A stretch of 64,000 nt of DNA from Spinacia oleracea (GCF_020520425.1 NC_079491.1:930001-994000); one strand, 5' to 3'. Positions 34,897 to 46,511 are shown, counted from the first letter of the stretch. The notes: generated by a model from the letters alone, not told the origin. Numbers and translations: made by a program.

Positions 34897-37800
34897 ATGC
34901 CGACGTGCGGCGACGTGGACGCGGTGGCGCGTGCTCTTAATTGCCGTAACAGCACGTCGGCATCCCACATAAAGCTCCTCTCCACAATCGTGATCTTCGC
35001 CACCAGCGTCGCCGGAATATCCTTCCCAGTCGTGCTTGCGAAGTCGTTCGCGGGAAAACCGGCGTACGACAAGGCTACTTTGGTAATTAAGTGCTACGCG
35101 GCGGGGGTAATCCTGTCAACTTCCCTCGTCCACGTCTTACCCGACGCCTTCGACGCGCTTAGTGACTGCGTAGTTGCTACGCGCCACCCGTGGAAGGATT
35201 TCCCCTTCGCAGGACTCGTAACTCTCATTGGCGCGCTGTTGGCTCTCCTCGTCGACCTCGCCGCCAACTCTTCCCACGCGGAGCTCCACGGCCACGGGCA
35301 CGGCGGGTACACGCAGCTCGACGAGCCTCAAATACAATCCCACTGCCACGGCGGAGGTGGCGAAGGGAAGGTGGAAATGATGGTGGTGGTGAGAGGAAAC
35401 GGTGACGTAGTGGAGGAGAAAGGAGCGGCGGTGGCGGAGACGGCGGAGGTGGAGGAGATGAGAGAGAAAATGAGGCAGAGGATGGTTTCACAAGTGCTGG
35501 AAATTGGGATAATATTTCATTCAGTGATAATAGGGGTGACAATGGGTATGTCTCAAAATGTTTGTACTATTAAACCACTTGTTGCTGCTCTGTCCTTTCA
35601 TCAAATTTTTGAAGGCATGGGTCTTGGTGGTTGCATTGCTCAGGTAATTAGTCTCTAATTACTTCTTAATTACTCTGTACTAATTAATTACACTAGGTGG
35701 TTGGTAGTTAATTTAGGTTGTGGTATCACTAATCGGAAGATTTTCTACACAACAGTTGCACAATTGCACGAAATACATTTTGATATTAACCAAAGTCTTA
35801 GTATAGTAGTGTTGGAATACATTTTGATATTAACTAAAGTCTTAGTGTAGTAATGTTGGAATACATTTTGATATAATGATATTAACTAAAGTCTGTGTAG
35901 TAATGTTGGAATACATTTTGATATTAACTAAAGACTTAGTATAGTAATGTGGTAATATTCTAGAATACTAGAGGTGTCAAAACTCGGGCCAAGTCGAACA
36001 CAAAAACTCATGCCTAATGATACGGAGTATTGATTTTCGGGCCAAAGCGGGCTTTTCGGGCAAGGTTCGGGATTTGGTCTAAAAATGCGTATTTAAGGTG
36101 CCCAACCCCGCACTTTTTCGGGCTTAGTATAATGTGGTAATATTCTAGATTAGAGGTGTCAAAACTCGGGCCAGGTCGAACACAAAAACTCATGCCTAAT
36201 GATATTGACTTTCGGGCCAAAGCGGGCTTTTGGGCAAGGTTCGGGATTTGGTCTAAAAATGCGTATTTAAGGTGCCCAACCCCGCACTTTTTCGGACTGG
36301 GTCGGGTCGGGCCAACAGGATGGGCTATAGTTAATCGGATATATTTTAAATGATTACTAATCAGTTAGTTTAGCTAGTAAAATCTTTGAACGCTGTCAGA
36401 TGATCAATTACATTCCACTTTAATTAGTGTTGATTACATGTTTTAAGATCACTAATTCACTGTATAGTTTGAAGTATAATTAGGGGACTATTTTAGGACG
36501 TTGATAGTGGATTGACTAGTCAGTAGACTACTACAGTACTAAGCTTGAAGTGCCGTGATTCATAAACTCACTTACTTTGACGACAAATTGGGGCCTTATC
36601 TTTTGGGGCTACACTAAGGAAATTGCGATTACATGTTTGTTATAAAGAATGACTAATAAAATTGACCTCTATTTTACCCGCATTTGACACATTGTAGTCT
36701 ATTTTTAACTTTAGGGAGTTGTTTTCTAATTTTGCATAGCTAAAAAAGGAAATATTAGGAAAAACAATTGATACTTTCATTTTTATATTAAGAAAAAGTA
36801 TTTAGCTAATGGACTATGGGTAGCTCCACTAATAAAATTGAGTGCTTGATCTCTTAGTCACACTTGTTATACCACACATTGTATGTTCGGAAAAGCTTTT
36901 GTCGGAATTATAGTCGCAAGTAGTAAATTACTATGGATAAGTCTCTTATAAGACCGCCATACGCATAAGACCGTTGATGTCACAAATAAAAAAATATACT
37001 TCCTCCGTCTTTTAATACTCGCAACGTTTGTTAGTTTCATGCATGTCAATGCACAACTTTGATCATTTATATCTTAAATTCTCTTTATGCAAAAATTATA
37101 AAAAGTTGATATTTTGAAAATACACATTGAGACGAATCTAACAAGATCCCACATGACTATGTTTTATCTTATATAAAAAACACTACGAATAGTCAAAGTA
37201 GATTATATGAATAGTGGCAAAAGTCCAAACGTTGCGAGTATTAAAAGACGGAGGAAGTATAATTTTATTAGAAAGCAAACTATTTGATTATAATGCGCAA
37301 GTATATTAGAAAATACAATCTTATACATGAGACCGTCATATAAGTATTTGTATTTTTTAAAAACATATCACACTCTTTAATAATGGAGGGTTGAGACTTG
37401 GGAACTTGGAGTGCCATCTAAAGAGTAGTAAAGAAGGCCCGGCCAAAGTTAGGCTCAAATTTTGACTCGAGCCCAAAGTTAGGCTCAAATTGACCCGAAT
37501 ATCACGGCCAAAGTAAAGCTCAAATTGACCCGAATATCACGGCCCGGCTAGGCTCAAATTTCGACTCGAGCCCAAAGTTTCCTAGGCAGTTACTCGTATC
37601 CCTTTCAGCCAGAAGTCAAGCCCAATGTGACCCAAAATCCCAATCCAATCTTACAACCCAAAATAGCCTGCAAATTCGGCCCGGATTGGCCCTATGAGAG
37701 GGACTCATAATGTAGGATAATGACATTTTGTTGAGTACTTTTTACTGTAAATACTTTATTAGGTTATGCTGGTTGTTTGTGAAAGTATAATGGACCATGT

Positions 37801-38420
37801 CATGTATACACTTTCCTCAGTTTGCATCATGAAGTGGTCCAGGTTGTTCCTCCTCTGCAACTCTGCATCATGAACTCTTCATGAAGATAATTTTAATTGG
37901 TTTTGAACTTTTATATTTGGTCATTTAATAGGGAGAAAATTACTAGTCTAGTTTAATTTGGTTTGGTTTGGAACTATCAATTAGCTCAGAAAGTCTAGGA
38001 TAATGTTGATAATGTCGCAAATTACAATAATCATCATCTTAATCCAAGTTTATATAACTAATAGCATTATGTATGTTAATAACATATGTTAATGGCATGT
38101 AACAGGCAGGATTCAGCTTCAAGACAACAGCCTACATGTGCTTCATGTTTTCAGTGACAACACCAGTTGGGATAATTTTAGGGATGATTATTTTTGCAGT
38201 GACAGGGTACGATGACAGCAGCGCTAACGCGTTGATTTCAGAAGGTTTATTAGGTTCTCTATCATCTGGTATACTCATATACATGGCTCTAGTTGACCTA
38301 ATATCTGCAGATTTCTTCCACAATAAGTTGATGAGTTCAGAAACAAAGATGAAGAAGGGTTGTTATATTGCTCTGGTTCTTGGTTCTGTTTCTATGTCAA
38401 TACTCGCACTTTGGGCTTGA
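34897..38420 (+). CDS. ZIP6: zinc/metal transporter ZIP6
   Basis: Two exons, 34897-35643 and 38106-38420, give 353 residues. ZIP proteins move Zn and other divalent metals into the cytosol. The sequence follows Arabidopsis ZIP6 closely: a short N-terminus ([16 protein letters not shown]), [20 protein letters not shown] and [19 protein letters not shown], and a cytosolic His-rich loop ([21 protein letters not shown]). The metal-path signatures are [20 protein letters not shown] in TM4 and [19 protein letters not shown] in TM5. The second exon covers TM6-TM8 ([33 protein letters not shown]) and ends LALWA, as in ZIP6. An in-frame extension upstream of 34897 lacks a conserved start and is taken as leader. 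Exon 1 is much richer in G+C than the surroundings. The 2.46-kb intron is full of repeats. Confidence 0.94.
35769..35950. repeat. tandem repeat, unit about 45-55 bp, about 4 copies (ZIP6 intron)
   Basis: The unit contains 'ggaatacattttgatattaa' followed by 'ctaaagtcttagt.tagtaatgtt'. Copies vary by short indels. Confidence 0.85.
35940..36305. repeat. tandemly duplicated GGGCC-rich MITE (ZIP6 intron)
   Basis: Two direct copies of about 182 bp, at about 35944-36126 and 36127-36305. Each has 'gtggtaatattctaga', then 'agaggtgtcaaaactcgggc' and 'aaggtgcccaaccccgcact'. Because the flanking 'tagtataatgtggtaat' is duplicated too, this is a segmental tandem duplication, not two insertions. Confidence 0.8.
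36997..37259. mobile_element. Stowaway MITE with near-perfect termini (ZIP6 intron)
   Basis: The terminal inverted repeats, starting TACTTCCTCCGTCTTTTAAT, match over about 33 bp. They are flanked by TA (36995-36996, 37260-37261). 263 bp, AT-rich, no genes: a classical Tc1/mariner-derived Stowaway. The intact termini suggest recent movement. Confidence 0.9.
37432..37695. repeat. GGCCCG-type island with internal repeats (ZIP6 intron)
   Basis: Words such as 'aaagttaggctcaaatt' and 'gacccgaatatcacggcc' are each repeated two or three times. No clean termini were found. Confidence 0.5.
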
Positions 38421-38752
38421 AAATGTTGTGCATATACGGAGTATGTAACACTGTAACTGATGTAAGAAATTATTACTGGTACTTGTTTACCAATTACTAT
38501 AATTGTATTAGAAATAGGTCTCCTTGGTTATGGTTGTACTAGGTTGTATGACACGGATGGACTTGTTGAATTGTTGTTGATCTTTTTGGAAGGTCATTTG
38601 GTAAATATCATAGAGCTTCCATTACTGTCAGGACTAATTAGTAATTACCAAGTTGTTTGGATTTAAACCCAAATGCTTTTGCATTGTACATGTCATGAAG
38701 AGTTCAGCTAATTGCCTAACAGGTCCATAAGCAACTACAAGGGAGGCAATGA

Positions 38753-39040
38753 TAAGGATGGCCGTGGGCCGGGCCTGGTTGGCCTTCGGGCCGAGCCCAT
38801 GGTCCTAAACTGCTCAGGCCCAAATCAGGCACGCTCTGTGTCGTGTCGGGCCGGGTTGAAAAGTTCAAAACAAGGCCCAATCCCACGGGCTATCATGTCT
38901 AAGCCTGATTTTACTAATTTAGCGTGCCTTGTCGTATTTTTTCCAAAAAAAATCAGCCCAGGCCCGGCCCACGATTTCGTGCTCGTGCCGGACCGGGCTT
39001 TTTTCGTGCCGGGTCAGTCCCGCAGCCATCTTTACGGGGA
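38753..39040. mobile_element. hAT-like MITE, GGCCCG-rich, downstream of ZIP6
   Basis: It starts 'taaggatggccgtgggccgg' and ends with the inverted 'gcagccatctttac'. It is flanked by 8-mers that match at 7 positions (GGCAATGA at 38745-38752, CGCAATGA at 39041-39048). It is the most complete member of the family seen at 310-440, 720-1001 and 26096-26222. Confidence 0.65.
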
Positions 39041-40778
39041 CGCAATGACGGTAGTCCCTTAACTCGAATCTAACTATTAGCTATTATCTTGTTTAGGATA
39101 TTTTCAGGAAAAGAAGTAGACTTCTAATTTTGTGGTCAATTAGACTACAAGCAGCTAGATCAGAACTTCTTCAGAGAAAAATTTTCTTTGCTACAGTTTA
39201 TTTTCACCACAATTCAGAAGAATGAGTTGCTAGAAGTTATCTTTTTGTTTTTATATCACGACGTCACTCAAAGAATCTCTAAATTTCAGTGTGTTTAGGG
39301 CAAAGAAATATGGCCAAGACTGCAGTCAAATACTCCGTAGTCCGTACATATTATACCATTTCCGGTTACAAAATGCATGTAAATAAACGGACACACAACT
39401 ATCGTAAATCAAAAGTATTTGGTTAACCTCACACTAAAGGAGAAAAACAGTGAAAAGAGCATATGAGGAGGAAAAAGGGTAAAATTCGGTGTGATTAGAA
39501 GTTTAGAACCAATTTCCTTTCCTCTTCAAGACAGTCAAACAAGAAATGAAAATGCAACAAAAATTATGCCACAACAATGACCAGGAACGGTGATTTACTG
39601 GTATAGAAATATTTTAGCCATTTTGGCAAGGAAGACAGAAAGACTAATTATCATTAATCTACGAGATTAAGTTTTCCCAAATACCAAATCATTTGAGATC
39701 ACGAAATATTCTAAGTCAAGGAACCTTCAACTCCTAATTCAGTTAAGGCATACCTTTGTGTACTTTGACTCCTTGTGTTCACTTCCGACAGTTGCAGCAT
39801 CTTCTTCCATCATCTTAAGTGTTCCAACTCGATCATCATGACATGTGTGCATAAGATGTTCTGCCTCTGATCTTCTAACCACATCACTTCACTCATTTAT
39901 GACCTTAATCCACTCATAATAAGAAGACATCAATAAGGAGAAATAATAAAGTAAAATCTGTATAATAAAGTACATAATAGAAGGCATCAATAAGGAAAAT
40001 AATTATCAGAACCTAACAAAGAAACAGTATATCAGAATCATATTCGACTCTCTTTAAGTTTGTGAAAACCCACCAACATGCAAGCAAGATGAACCCAATT
40101 ATTTGCTAGACAAAGCAGTACTAATGAATCAGTGAAATAAAAACAATAACATGTACACACAGTGAAAAACGTGAAAACAAATGGCGGACAGGATTAATAA
40201 ATTTAAAATAAAAAAATCCAAGTGTAAAAACCAGAACAGATACTCCGACAAAAATAATCAAATCACGAGAGCAAAATGAAAATTTACCTAAATTTCAGCG
40301 AAAAGGAAAAGTACCTGCAATAGGTGGAGAAGAAACCTGAATCTGCTTCCGTCCAACCTCAGTTTACTTCATTATCTTGTTTTTTACCAAGATAAAAAGT
40401 GTTGAAGGCTCGGCCGCTCGGGCACAATCCCACCAAGTCGTATCCAATAAAGAACCCAAGGTTAGGGGAGGATGGGCTAGTAATAATTTGAGAGGACCTT
40501 CATGCTTGAATGAATGGAGCTCATAACTCAAAATTCCAACCAGACAAAAGTTAAATAATTCAGTAACACCATTCACAAGCCTTGTGTACACACAAGCTTT
40601 CATTATCATTTTTTGTAAATTCTTGGTACTGAAGACAAAAAAATATCTAAGTGATGTCGCATTATAGAGATTACAATATGAGCATAAGACCCAATGATAC
40701 TTATGCATCATCATTGGGTCTTATGCTCAGATTTCTGGAATCCAAAATTCCAGAATTAAGTGTCAACACTGTTAGGGG
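39041..40778. other. intergenic, ZIP6 to its decayed copy
   Basis: Contains the perfect hairpin at 40679-40729. A minus-strand frame at 40364-40714 has no recognisable domain and begins in the hairpin, so I do not call it a gene. Confidence 0.5.
40679..40729. repeat. perfect 20-bp inverted repeat (hairpin)
   Basis: Arms TGAGCATAAGACCCAATGAT and its exact reverse complement are separated by 11 bases. There is no T-run or mobile-element context. It is about 50 bp before the ZIP6-derived remnant. Confidence 0.9.
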
Positions 40779-41040
40779 TTAGTTTTAGGGGATACTTTCT
40801 TTCATTGTAAGATGACAAGTTGAAAACAGCACTAATGCGCTGATTTTCAAAGGGAATAGGATTTACGTCAGGCATTTCTTATAGATTTCTCTAATAGAAA
40901 TCGAACAGATTTATTCCATGAAAATATGATGAGCTCAGTAGCTCAGACACAAAGATTAAACCTTGTTTTGTTACTCTGGCTCTTGGTTATGCATCAATGT
41001 CAAAACCTTTGTGCATAGTGTATACAGCTGATGACAGAAA
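40779..41040 (+). pseudogene. decayed duplicate of ZIP6 exon 2 and 3' UTR
   Basis: Alignable stretches follow ZIP6 exon 2 in order. 'ttttaggggatact' matches 'ttttagggatgatt' at 38176. 'gcactaatgcgctgattt' matches 'gcgctaacgcgttgattt' at 38221. 'gatgagctcag' and 'acacaaagatta' match 'gatgagttcag' and 'aacaaagatgaa'. 'actctggctcttggtt' matches 'gctctggttcttggtt'. 'ttgtgcata..' then aligns with the 3' UTR. Several small deletions, substitutions and frameshifts mean it cannot encode a transporter. It lies about 2.6 kb downstream in the same orientation, so a local tandem duplication followed by loss of exon 1 is likely. Confidence 0.75.
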
Positions 41041-42516
41041 CTACTACTATCACAGAGTGATCACATAATACAAAGACCCCCATCAGTAAAGCAATAGGCT
41101 AGTAATGTAGATCTGATCTTGTAGGTCATTAAGGGGTTATCACCAATGTGTATTAAGTCCAATACTGAAATGTATCACTGCCAACACTATCCTTATATAA
41201 TCGTGATGCTTTAAAGGAATATTAGGGTGTAATTATCAAGGCTTGGCCTCTGATAATCTGGTGACCCTTGACAATATATGTCCAAAGATGAGACAGCTGA
41301 ACAAAGAAATGATTTTAACACTCAGAAAGTACATTTAACACTCCTCATAACCACATTAACACCAGGTGTTGGAAATTAAGCTTCCGTAGACAGAAATGCA
41401 CAACATATTTCTGGAATTTTGGATGTGCGAAAATCTTCTGTCATGAACAGTTAGTTATCAATCCAGTGTTAAAGGATACAGCCCTGCCACTCCTTGAAAA
41501 ACAAAAAAATACACTTCACTTAAAGAGATTTTCTCAAAAGAATGCTTCCCAATATCAGGTATATATACCATTGGGAAGAAAATCTCTTTAATTGAACTGG
41601 AATAAAAAAAATGTGCTTATACAGCAGAAGCAAAAATATGCTTATACAGCATTAACTGCAAAATAAAACCTACACTATGTTTGGATAAGCAAAAACGGAG
41701 AGAAAGGGAAGGGAGGGAAACGGAGGAAAACAAGCTCCCTTGTTTCGATAAAAGGTTGAGGGAAGGAAAGGGAGGATCCATTTCCCCTCCCTACTCAATA
41801 AACACTATCCCTCCAAATTGGAGAGATTTGGAGAGAAAATGACGCTCACCTTCACCCTCTCTTTCTTTCCCCTCCCCTTCCTCCTCTTTCTCTCCCTTTC
41901 ATGGCCCTTCTATCTTGATATCCAAACACACCGCTAGTGTCTCAAGCCTTAATAGTATGCATGAACATCACATGAAGGTCTAACCAAGAAACATAAGAAA
42001 TGTTTAAGAGGTTTAAATGTACAGACTATAAGATTTCTAGAGATGAATGAACCTCAACTCAAGGTCACAGTATGTTATCTGCATTATTATTGGCCTTCTT
42101 GGATACATAGTAACCATTTAACCGCTGGAATGTACTACGGAGTATATGACTAAGATGAGAAAAAGGTGCTCATATTTTGGTATGCCTGTCAGATTCTCCT
42201 CCAAAATACAAGAAAATAAAGAAAACTGAGATACAACATTAATAAATCCCCATCACTAGTCATGAGTTCATAACCATTTATAAAGCATATCACTTTAAAA
42301 ATCTACCAGTCTGATTAACTCAAGGACATTGCACAGCTTGTAAATCTAAAACTCCTACCTCAATTAGGGTGCATACCTTATCAAGCAATACAAAAGTATT
42401 CAAGGATATTTCACAGCTTGTGAATCTAAAACTCCTAACTCAATTAGGGCATACCTTATCAAGCAATACAAAAGTATTCAAGGATATTTCACAGCTTGTA
42501 AATCTAAACTCCTAAC
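41041..42516. other. intergenic, ZIP6 remnant to PPR gene 1
   Basis: AT-rich, holding the MITE at 41673-41934 and the tandem repeat at 42320-42540. No gene seen. Confidence 0.6.
41673..41934. mobile_element. MITE with TATGTTTGGATA-type ends
   Basis: The left CACTATGTTTGGATA and the right TATCCAAACACACCG are imperfect inverted repeats flanked by TA. The interior is GGGAAAGGGA-rich on one half and CCCTTTCC-rich on the other, so the whole element can fold back. Confidence 0.6.
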
Positions 42517-42540
42517 TCAATTAGGGCATACCTTCTCAAG
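42320..42540. repeat. about 77-bp tandem triplication spanning the PPR gene 1 stop codon
   Basis: 'caattagggcatacctt' starts at 42361 (as 'caattagggtgcatacctt'), 42441 and 42518. Each is followed by 'caagcaatacaaaagtattc' and 'tttcacagcttgt' in the two distal copies. The third copy contains the real stop and last codons of the PPR gene. The gene end and its 3' flank were therefore duplicated twice outward. Confidence 0.85.
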
Positions 42541-44945
42541 CAATTCCTTATGCTCAGTTCCAATATTTGCTCCATCTTGCACCAACATCTGACGCAATTC
42601 AGGCGCTGTTTTCCCAGCCGCTGCATAAGTCCGAAGCAATCCCAAGTAGGCACTCGAAAGGAGGGGATGACCTTTCCCTAAAATTTGACAAAATTGTTTA
42701 GCGCTATAAACATCCTTCTCTTCTATAAAATACTCAATAAAAGGATCAAGACTTCCATCAAGTGGCTTCCATTGGTTAGCCATTGCCACTTCCAAATGCC
42801 TAAAAGCAGAATTAATCAGGCGTTTCCTCAAGAAGTAGTACATGAAAGAGACGTGTGCATTCCATACTTTTTTCCCAGATCTTTCTGTAGCATCCTTTAG
42901 CAGCTGTTCAGCCTCCTCAAGCATATCATGCCTCAGGTAAGCACCTATAACAATACTTGGAATCCTGAGATCATAACTCTGGTATTTAGACTTCCACTCC
43001 TCAAAGCAAATTTTCAGCTGCTCAATATTGTCAACCTTTGATAGGGCGTGAAGCATACATATATAGCTTATGTTGTTACAAGCTTTGAATTTTGACTTCA
43101 GTTTACCCCATGCCCGAGTAACAGACTCTAAATCACCAACACTAGCATACAAGCTAATCAGATGATGATACGCTATACGGTCAGGATATATTGCATCTAA
43201 AATTTCCTCTGCCTTTTTCAAAGATGGATGAGCTTTCTGATTCTGACCAGCCTTGATATATGCTGAGGCAAAGTTGGCGTATAATTTCCACTCATCTTTA
43301 ATCGATTCATGTTTTTGAGCCTCGTTCATCACTCGTTCTACACCTTCAAGATCATTACAACACGCATAGCTCTGCATCCATGTTTGATATGAGATACTAC
43401 TTAAAGGAATGTTTCTCCGTTTCATCTCCTCTATAAGAGGAGGCACTTTCTCAGGCTGTTCTACTTTCATATAGAGACACATAAGATTGCTAAAGGCCAC
43501 ATCATTCGATGCATATTTCATCTCATCCATTTTTTCAAAAATAGCCAATGCTTTATCAGTCATCTTATTAGAACAGTAGCAATTTAAAAGAGCTCCATAC
43601 AGGAAGCCTTTTTTCACACCAGGAGGAAGACTATCAAAGAACTTCTCTGCTTCATCAATACCCTTAACTTTACAAAGTATATTCAAGTGTAATCCATGCT
43701 CTGAATGGTCCATTTTACTCTTCTCCATCCATTCCAGAATCTGTATGAAGCAACATCACACAAATCATCAACTCAATTACATCATAAGCGATAAAATTCT
43801 TCTCCAACCATCACAAGCACACATAGACAATCACACAAGCACATATAGGCAATCATAAAAGCACACATAGGCAATCATATAAGCTGTCTACAACAAGAAC
43901 GAACTTGAAGATGTAGCCATACAAATGCTCTAAATAAACCTAGCACATATAGCATCTTTAATGGTTAGCTAAAATATCATTTGTAGCTAGGTTTGCCACG
44001 TCAGTTTTTCAAGCAACAACATTTTTTAGCTACAATATGCTCCAATGGTCAGCAACAACATTTTTCAGCAAGTTGTTTGAGATTTTTTAACTTTTAACTT
44101 TTTTATTTTGCATTGAATACATACATCACATACTAAAAACTAAAACTTTTTTAAATCTTTATTGCCAAGTTAGTTAGCTTGGTAGAGCTAATTTGCTTTG
44201 TCTAGCTAATTTAAGAAAAATGCTCCAATAGTTTAGCTACTTGCTTTAGGAAATTGCAAGCAAGTCCCTAAATTCAACCATTGGAGTTGCTCTAAAAATG
44301 ATAGTCACTAATTAAGTCACCATTCACATATTACAATCCCAACATCAAGTACCTAAAAAAAGGCAGGATCACAAAACCCCCAATACAAAAAAAAAATGGC
44401 AATAAGGGAAGAAACATTAAGCAATAATAATACCAATCAACTAGTGAATTTGTCATGGATTCATACATACTACTTAAAATTACTCAATCAAATTTCATGA
44501 CATTAGGGTTGAGATTATAATCAAACAATAAAAGCCTCAATCTTTAACTTACCCTAGCACCCAATTGAAAATGTAGCAACCCTAAACTACATAAACTATA
44601 AAATCATAGTAAAAATATAAACAAAAATTGAGCGAGCTAAGTTACCTCAAGGCAATTCTGGTAGCGGCGGTACTTACGGAACTTCTTAATGCAAAAAACA
44701 AGATCATCATTATATTTCGTCGATTTATTGCTGTTGTTTCTCGAAAACTGGTCCAAAATGTCGGGAATTTTCTCGCCGGTGGACCAAATAGACGACAATC
44801 TACTGTAAAGAGTATGTTTGTCGAGTTCCCGGGGAACTGCCGGCGGTTTCTCAGACATAGAGGTACAGAGACGCCGGAAAATCTGAGAACTACCGGAAAT
44901 CTGACGGCTGTTTGTGGTTAAGAGCTTGAATTTATGTATCACCAT
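42517..44945 (-). CDS. PPR protein gene 1, At2g20710-like, mitochondrial
   Basis: Two exons on the minus strand: 44646-44945 (100 codons, ending CLE) and 42517-43740 (starting ILEWMEKSKM). They give 507 residues. The N-terminus is Arg/Ser-rich without acidic residues (MVIHKFKLLTTNSRQISGSS), typical of a mitochondrial presequence. The rest is a chain of about ten degenerate P-class PPR helical pairs (FLYGALLNCYCSNKMTDKAL, AFSNLMCLYMKVEQPEKVPP, AYHHLISLYASVGDLESVTR). P-class PPR proteins bind organelle RNA and act in its stability, splicing or translation; the target is unknown. First of three tandem paralogs on this strand. The intron contains a MITE. Confidence 0.88.
43951..44293. mobile_element. 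MITE in the intron of PPR gene 1
   Basis: The left 'agcatctttaatggttagct' and the right 'caaccattggagttgctct' are imperfect inverted ends. The interior repeats 'tgctccaatggt' and 'tagctaattt'. It looks like the common plant 'gagcaactccaatggt' MITE class. Confidence 0.55.
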
Positions 44946-46253
44946 TTCGTGTTGATTTCTTTGGTGATAAACTGGGGTTTTGCCAGGGTTTCCACTAATG
45001 AAGAAAAGACTGGAGTATTGATTGTATTCCAACTTATTTTAACTTACTTAGATAATTTCGAACTTATTTTAACTTATTTAGATAATAAATGCATAACTAA
45101 CTTGAAATCATAATGGCTGAAAAATGTTAGCTTAATAGTGAGGTTACTACTTAAAAAGTAGTGAAAAATTAGCTAAAATTAAGCACTTTAAAAAAAAGAA
45201 GTTAAGTATAATTATTTAATTAGGTTATATATTTTTTTCAAGTATGGTCACGTGACTCTACTTAAACCCCTTGTATATGCCTCTGGTTGGTGGTGAGAGG
45301 TGAGCAAAGACCATCACCATGTAGTCAAGTACCAATGATAGGGGATTTGTACAAAACCAACTGAATCAGCAGAGATCAGAGGATCTATACAAACTCGAGT
45401 TGGAAGAAAAATTTGACTTTAAAAATTAGCTAAAAATGAAATATCTCTTCATTCAAAAAGAAGGGGTTTGAGCGATTTTAATAGCTAAGTAGGAGTTTCT
45501 CTTAATTTGATCGTTGCGTGAAATTATAATAAAATAGGAAATCAGTTCATGTACAAAAGGTAATTCAATGACAACAACTCACTAATCTATCAAAGGTTCG
45601 GTTCGTTTTTTAGAAGATAATTTCTCATATACTCCATTAATCAAGTCGTGTTAGTTGTTATTGTAGATTACGGTCAATTTCTCGGATCTGATCACTTTCT
45701 AGTTTCTAACAGTTGTGTAGAAGTGTAGAACATCATAAGTTAGAAGTTAGAAGTTACTAGAAGTTAGAAGTCAAGTTAGGCATAATAAGCTAAAAATAAA
45801 TATGTGTACTGTTGGGCCTTCATGCAAAACATGGGCTACAGAGAAATGGATTTACATTATGTGTGAATAAACTTTTGGGCCCATAAGGGCCTCAGTCAGA
45901 GGCCTGAACTTTATGCAACTAGGTTAAAGATAATTGCAACATAAATACTTCGTACATAATTATCAAATTACGATTGACCATTCCACCTCACCATTTTGAC
46001 CTTGGGGATCAAGTTTCTAGTTTAGCCAACTCCATATAAATCAAGGATTTGACCTAGAAACTATTCTCTACCTAAATTGGTAACATTGTGGAGAAAATGG
46101 TTAATTCGAGAGGGATACCAAAAGCGTATAATCACTCGTCTGTTAAATATGGGTAGCTTTGTCAAATTATATTAACATTTCGGAAAAAATAAGTGTATTA
46201 ACGTTTATTACTCCGTACTACACTAGGGGTTAGTGACTTGTCAGTCACAAAAC
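44946..46253. other. intergenic, upstream of PPR gene 1
   Basis: AT-rich, with direct repeats 'aacttattttaacttactta' / 'aacttattttaacttattta' at about 45030-45080 and 'tagaagttagaagt' near 45740. No gene seen. Confidence 0.6.
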
Positions 46254-46511
46254 ATAATGGCAAATAAGGGAGTGTTAATAGACTCTCATGTACTAGTTTC
46301 CTACACCGATGCCATCCAAGACACCATCACAGTCAATATCCACTACCGTGACCTCCGTGAAGGCGCCATTGCCGAGAAGGCGATGACATTCACGGATACG
46401 GCCCGTGGGTTCTTCCCAAAGTACGATGGGCCGGAGTTCCGGGTCGAGTCTCCCCTTACATGGAAGAAGATAGAAGGGTGGTTGTTACTTGTATCACATG
46501 GGAGTAGATAG
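46254..46511 (+). CDS. small hypothetical protein (85 aa)
   Basis: A single frame from ATG (MANKGVLIDSHVLVSYTDAI), with DTITVNIHYRDLREGAIAEK, then TFTDTARGFFPKYDGPEFRV. Codon use looks gene-like and it has more G+C than its flanks. After the stop an overlapping frame (46489-46713) also looks coding (SILKCSYYQVHDSASLSLDV), so a frameshifted longer protein of about 150 residues is possible. No family recognised. Downstream sequence has AATGAA-type signals. Could be a real small gene or a recently broken one. Confidence 0.4.
   Translation: MMANKGVLIDSHVLVSYTDAIQDTITVNIHYRDLREGAIAEKAMTFTDTARGFFPKYDGPEFRVESPLTWKKIEGWLLLVSHGSR

Noticed and set aside
35094-35542. Several long minus-strand frames under ZIP6 exon 1 (Ser/Pro/Arg-rich).
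   Set aside because: They are shadows of the GC-rich sense codons of ZIP6; composition is low-complexity and there is no start or splice support.
40364-40714. A 116-codon minus-strand frame.
   Set aside because: Starts in the hairpin arm, has no recognised domain and no gene-like flanks.
44637-45032. Upstream in-frame Met codons for PPR gene 1 (from 45032).
   Set aside because: The start at 44945 gives a proper mitochondrial presequence and agrees with the paralogs' exon lengths.
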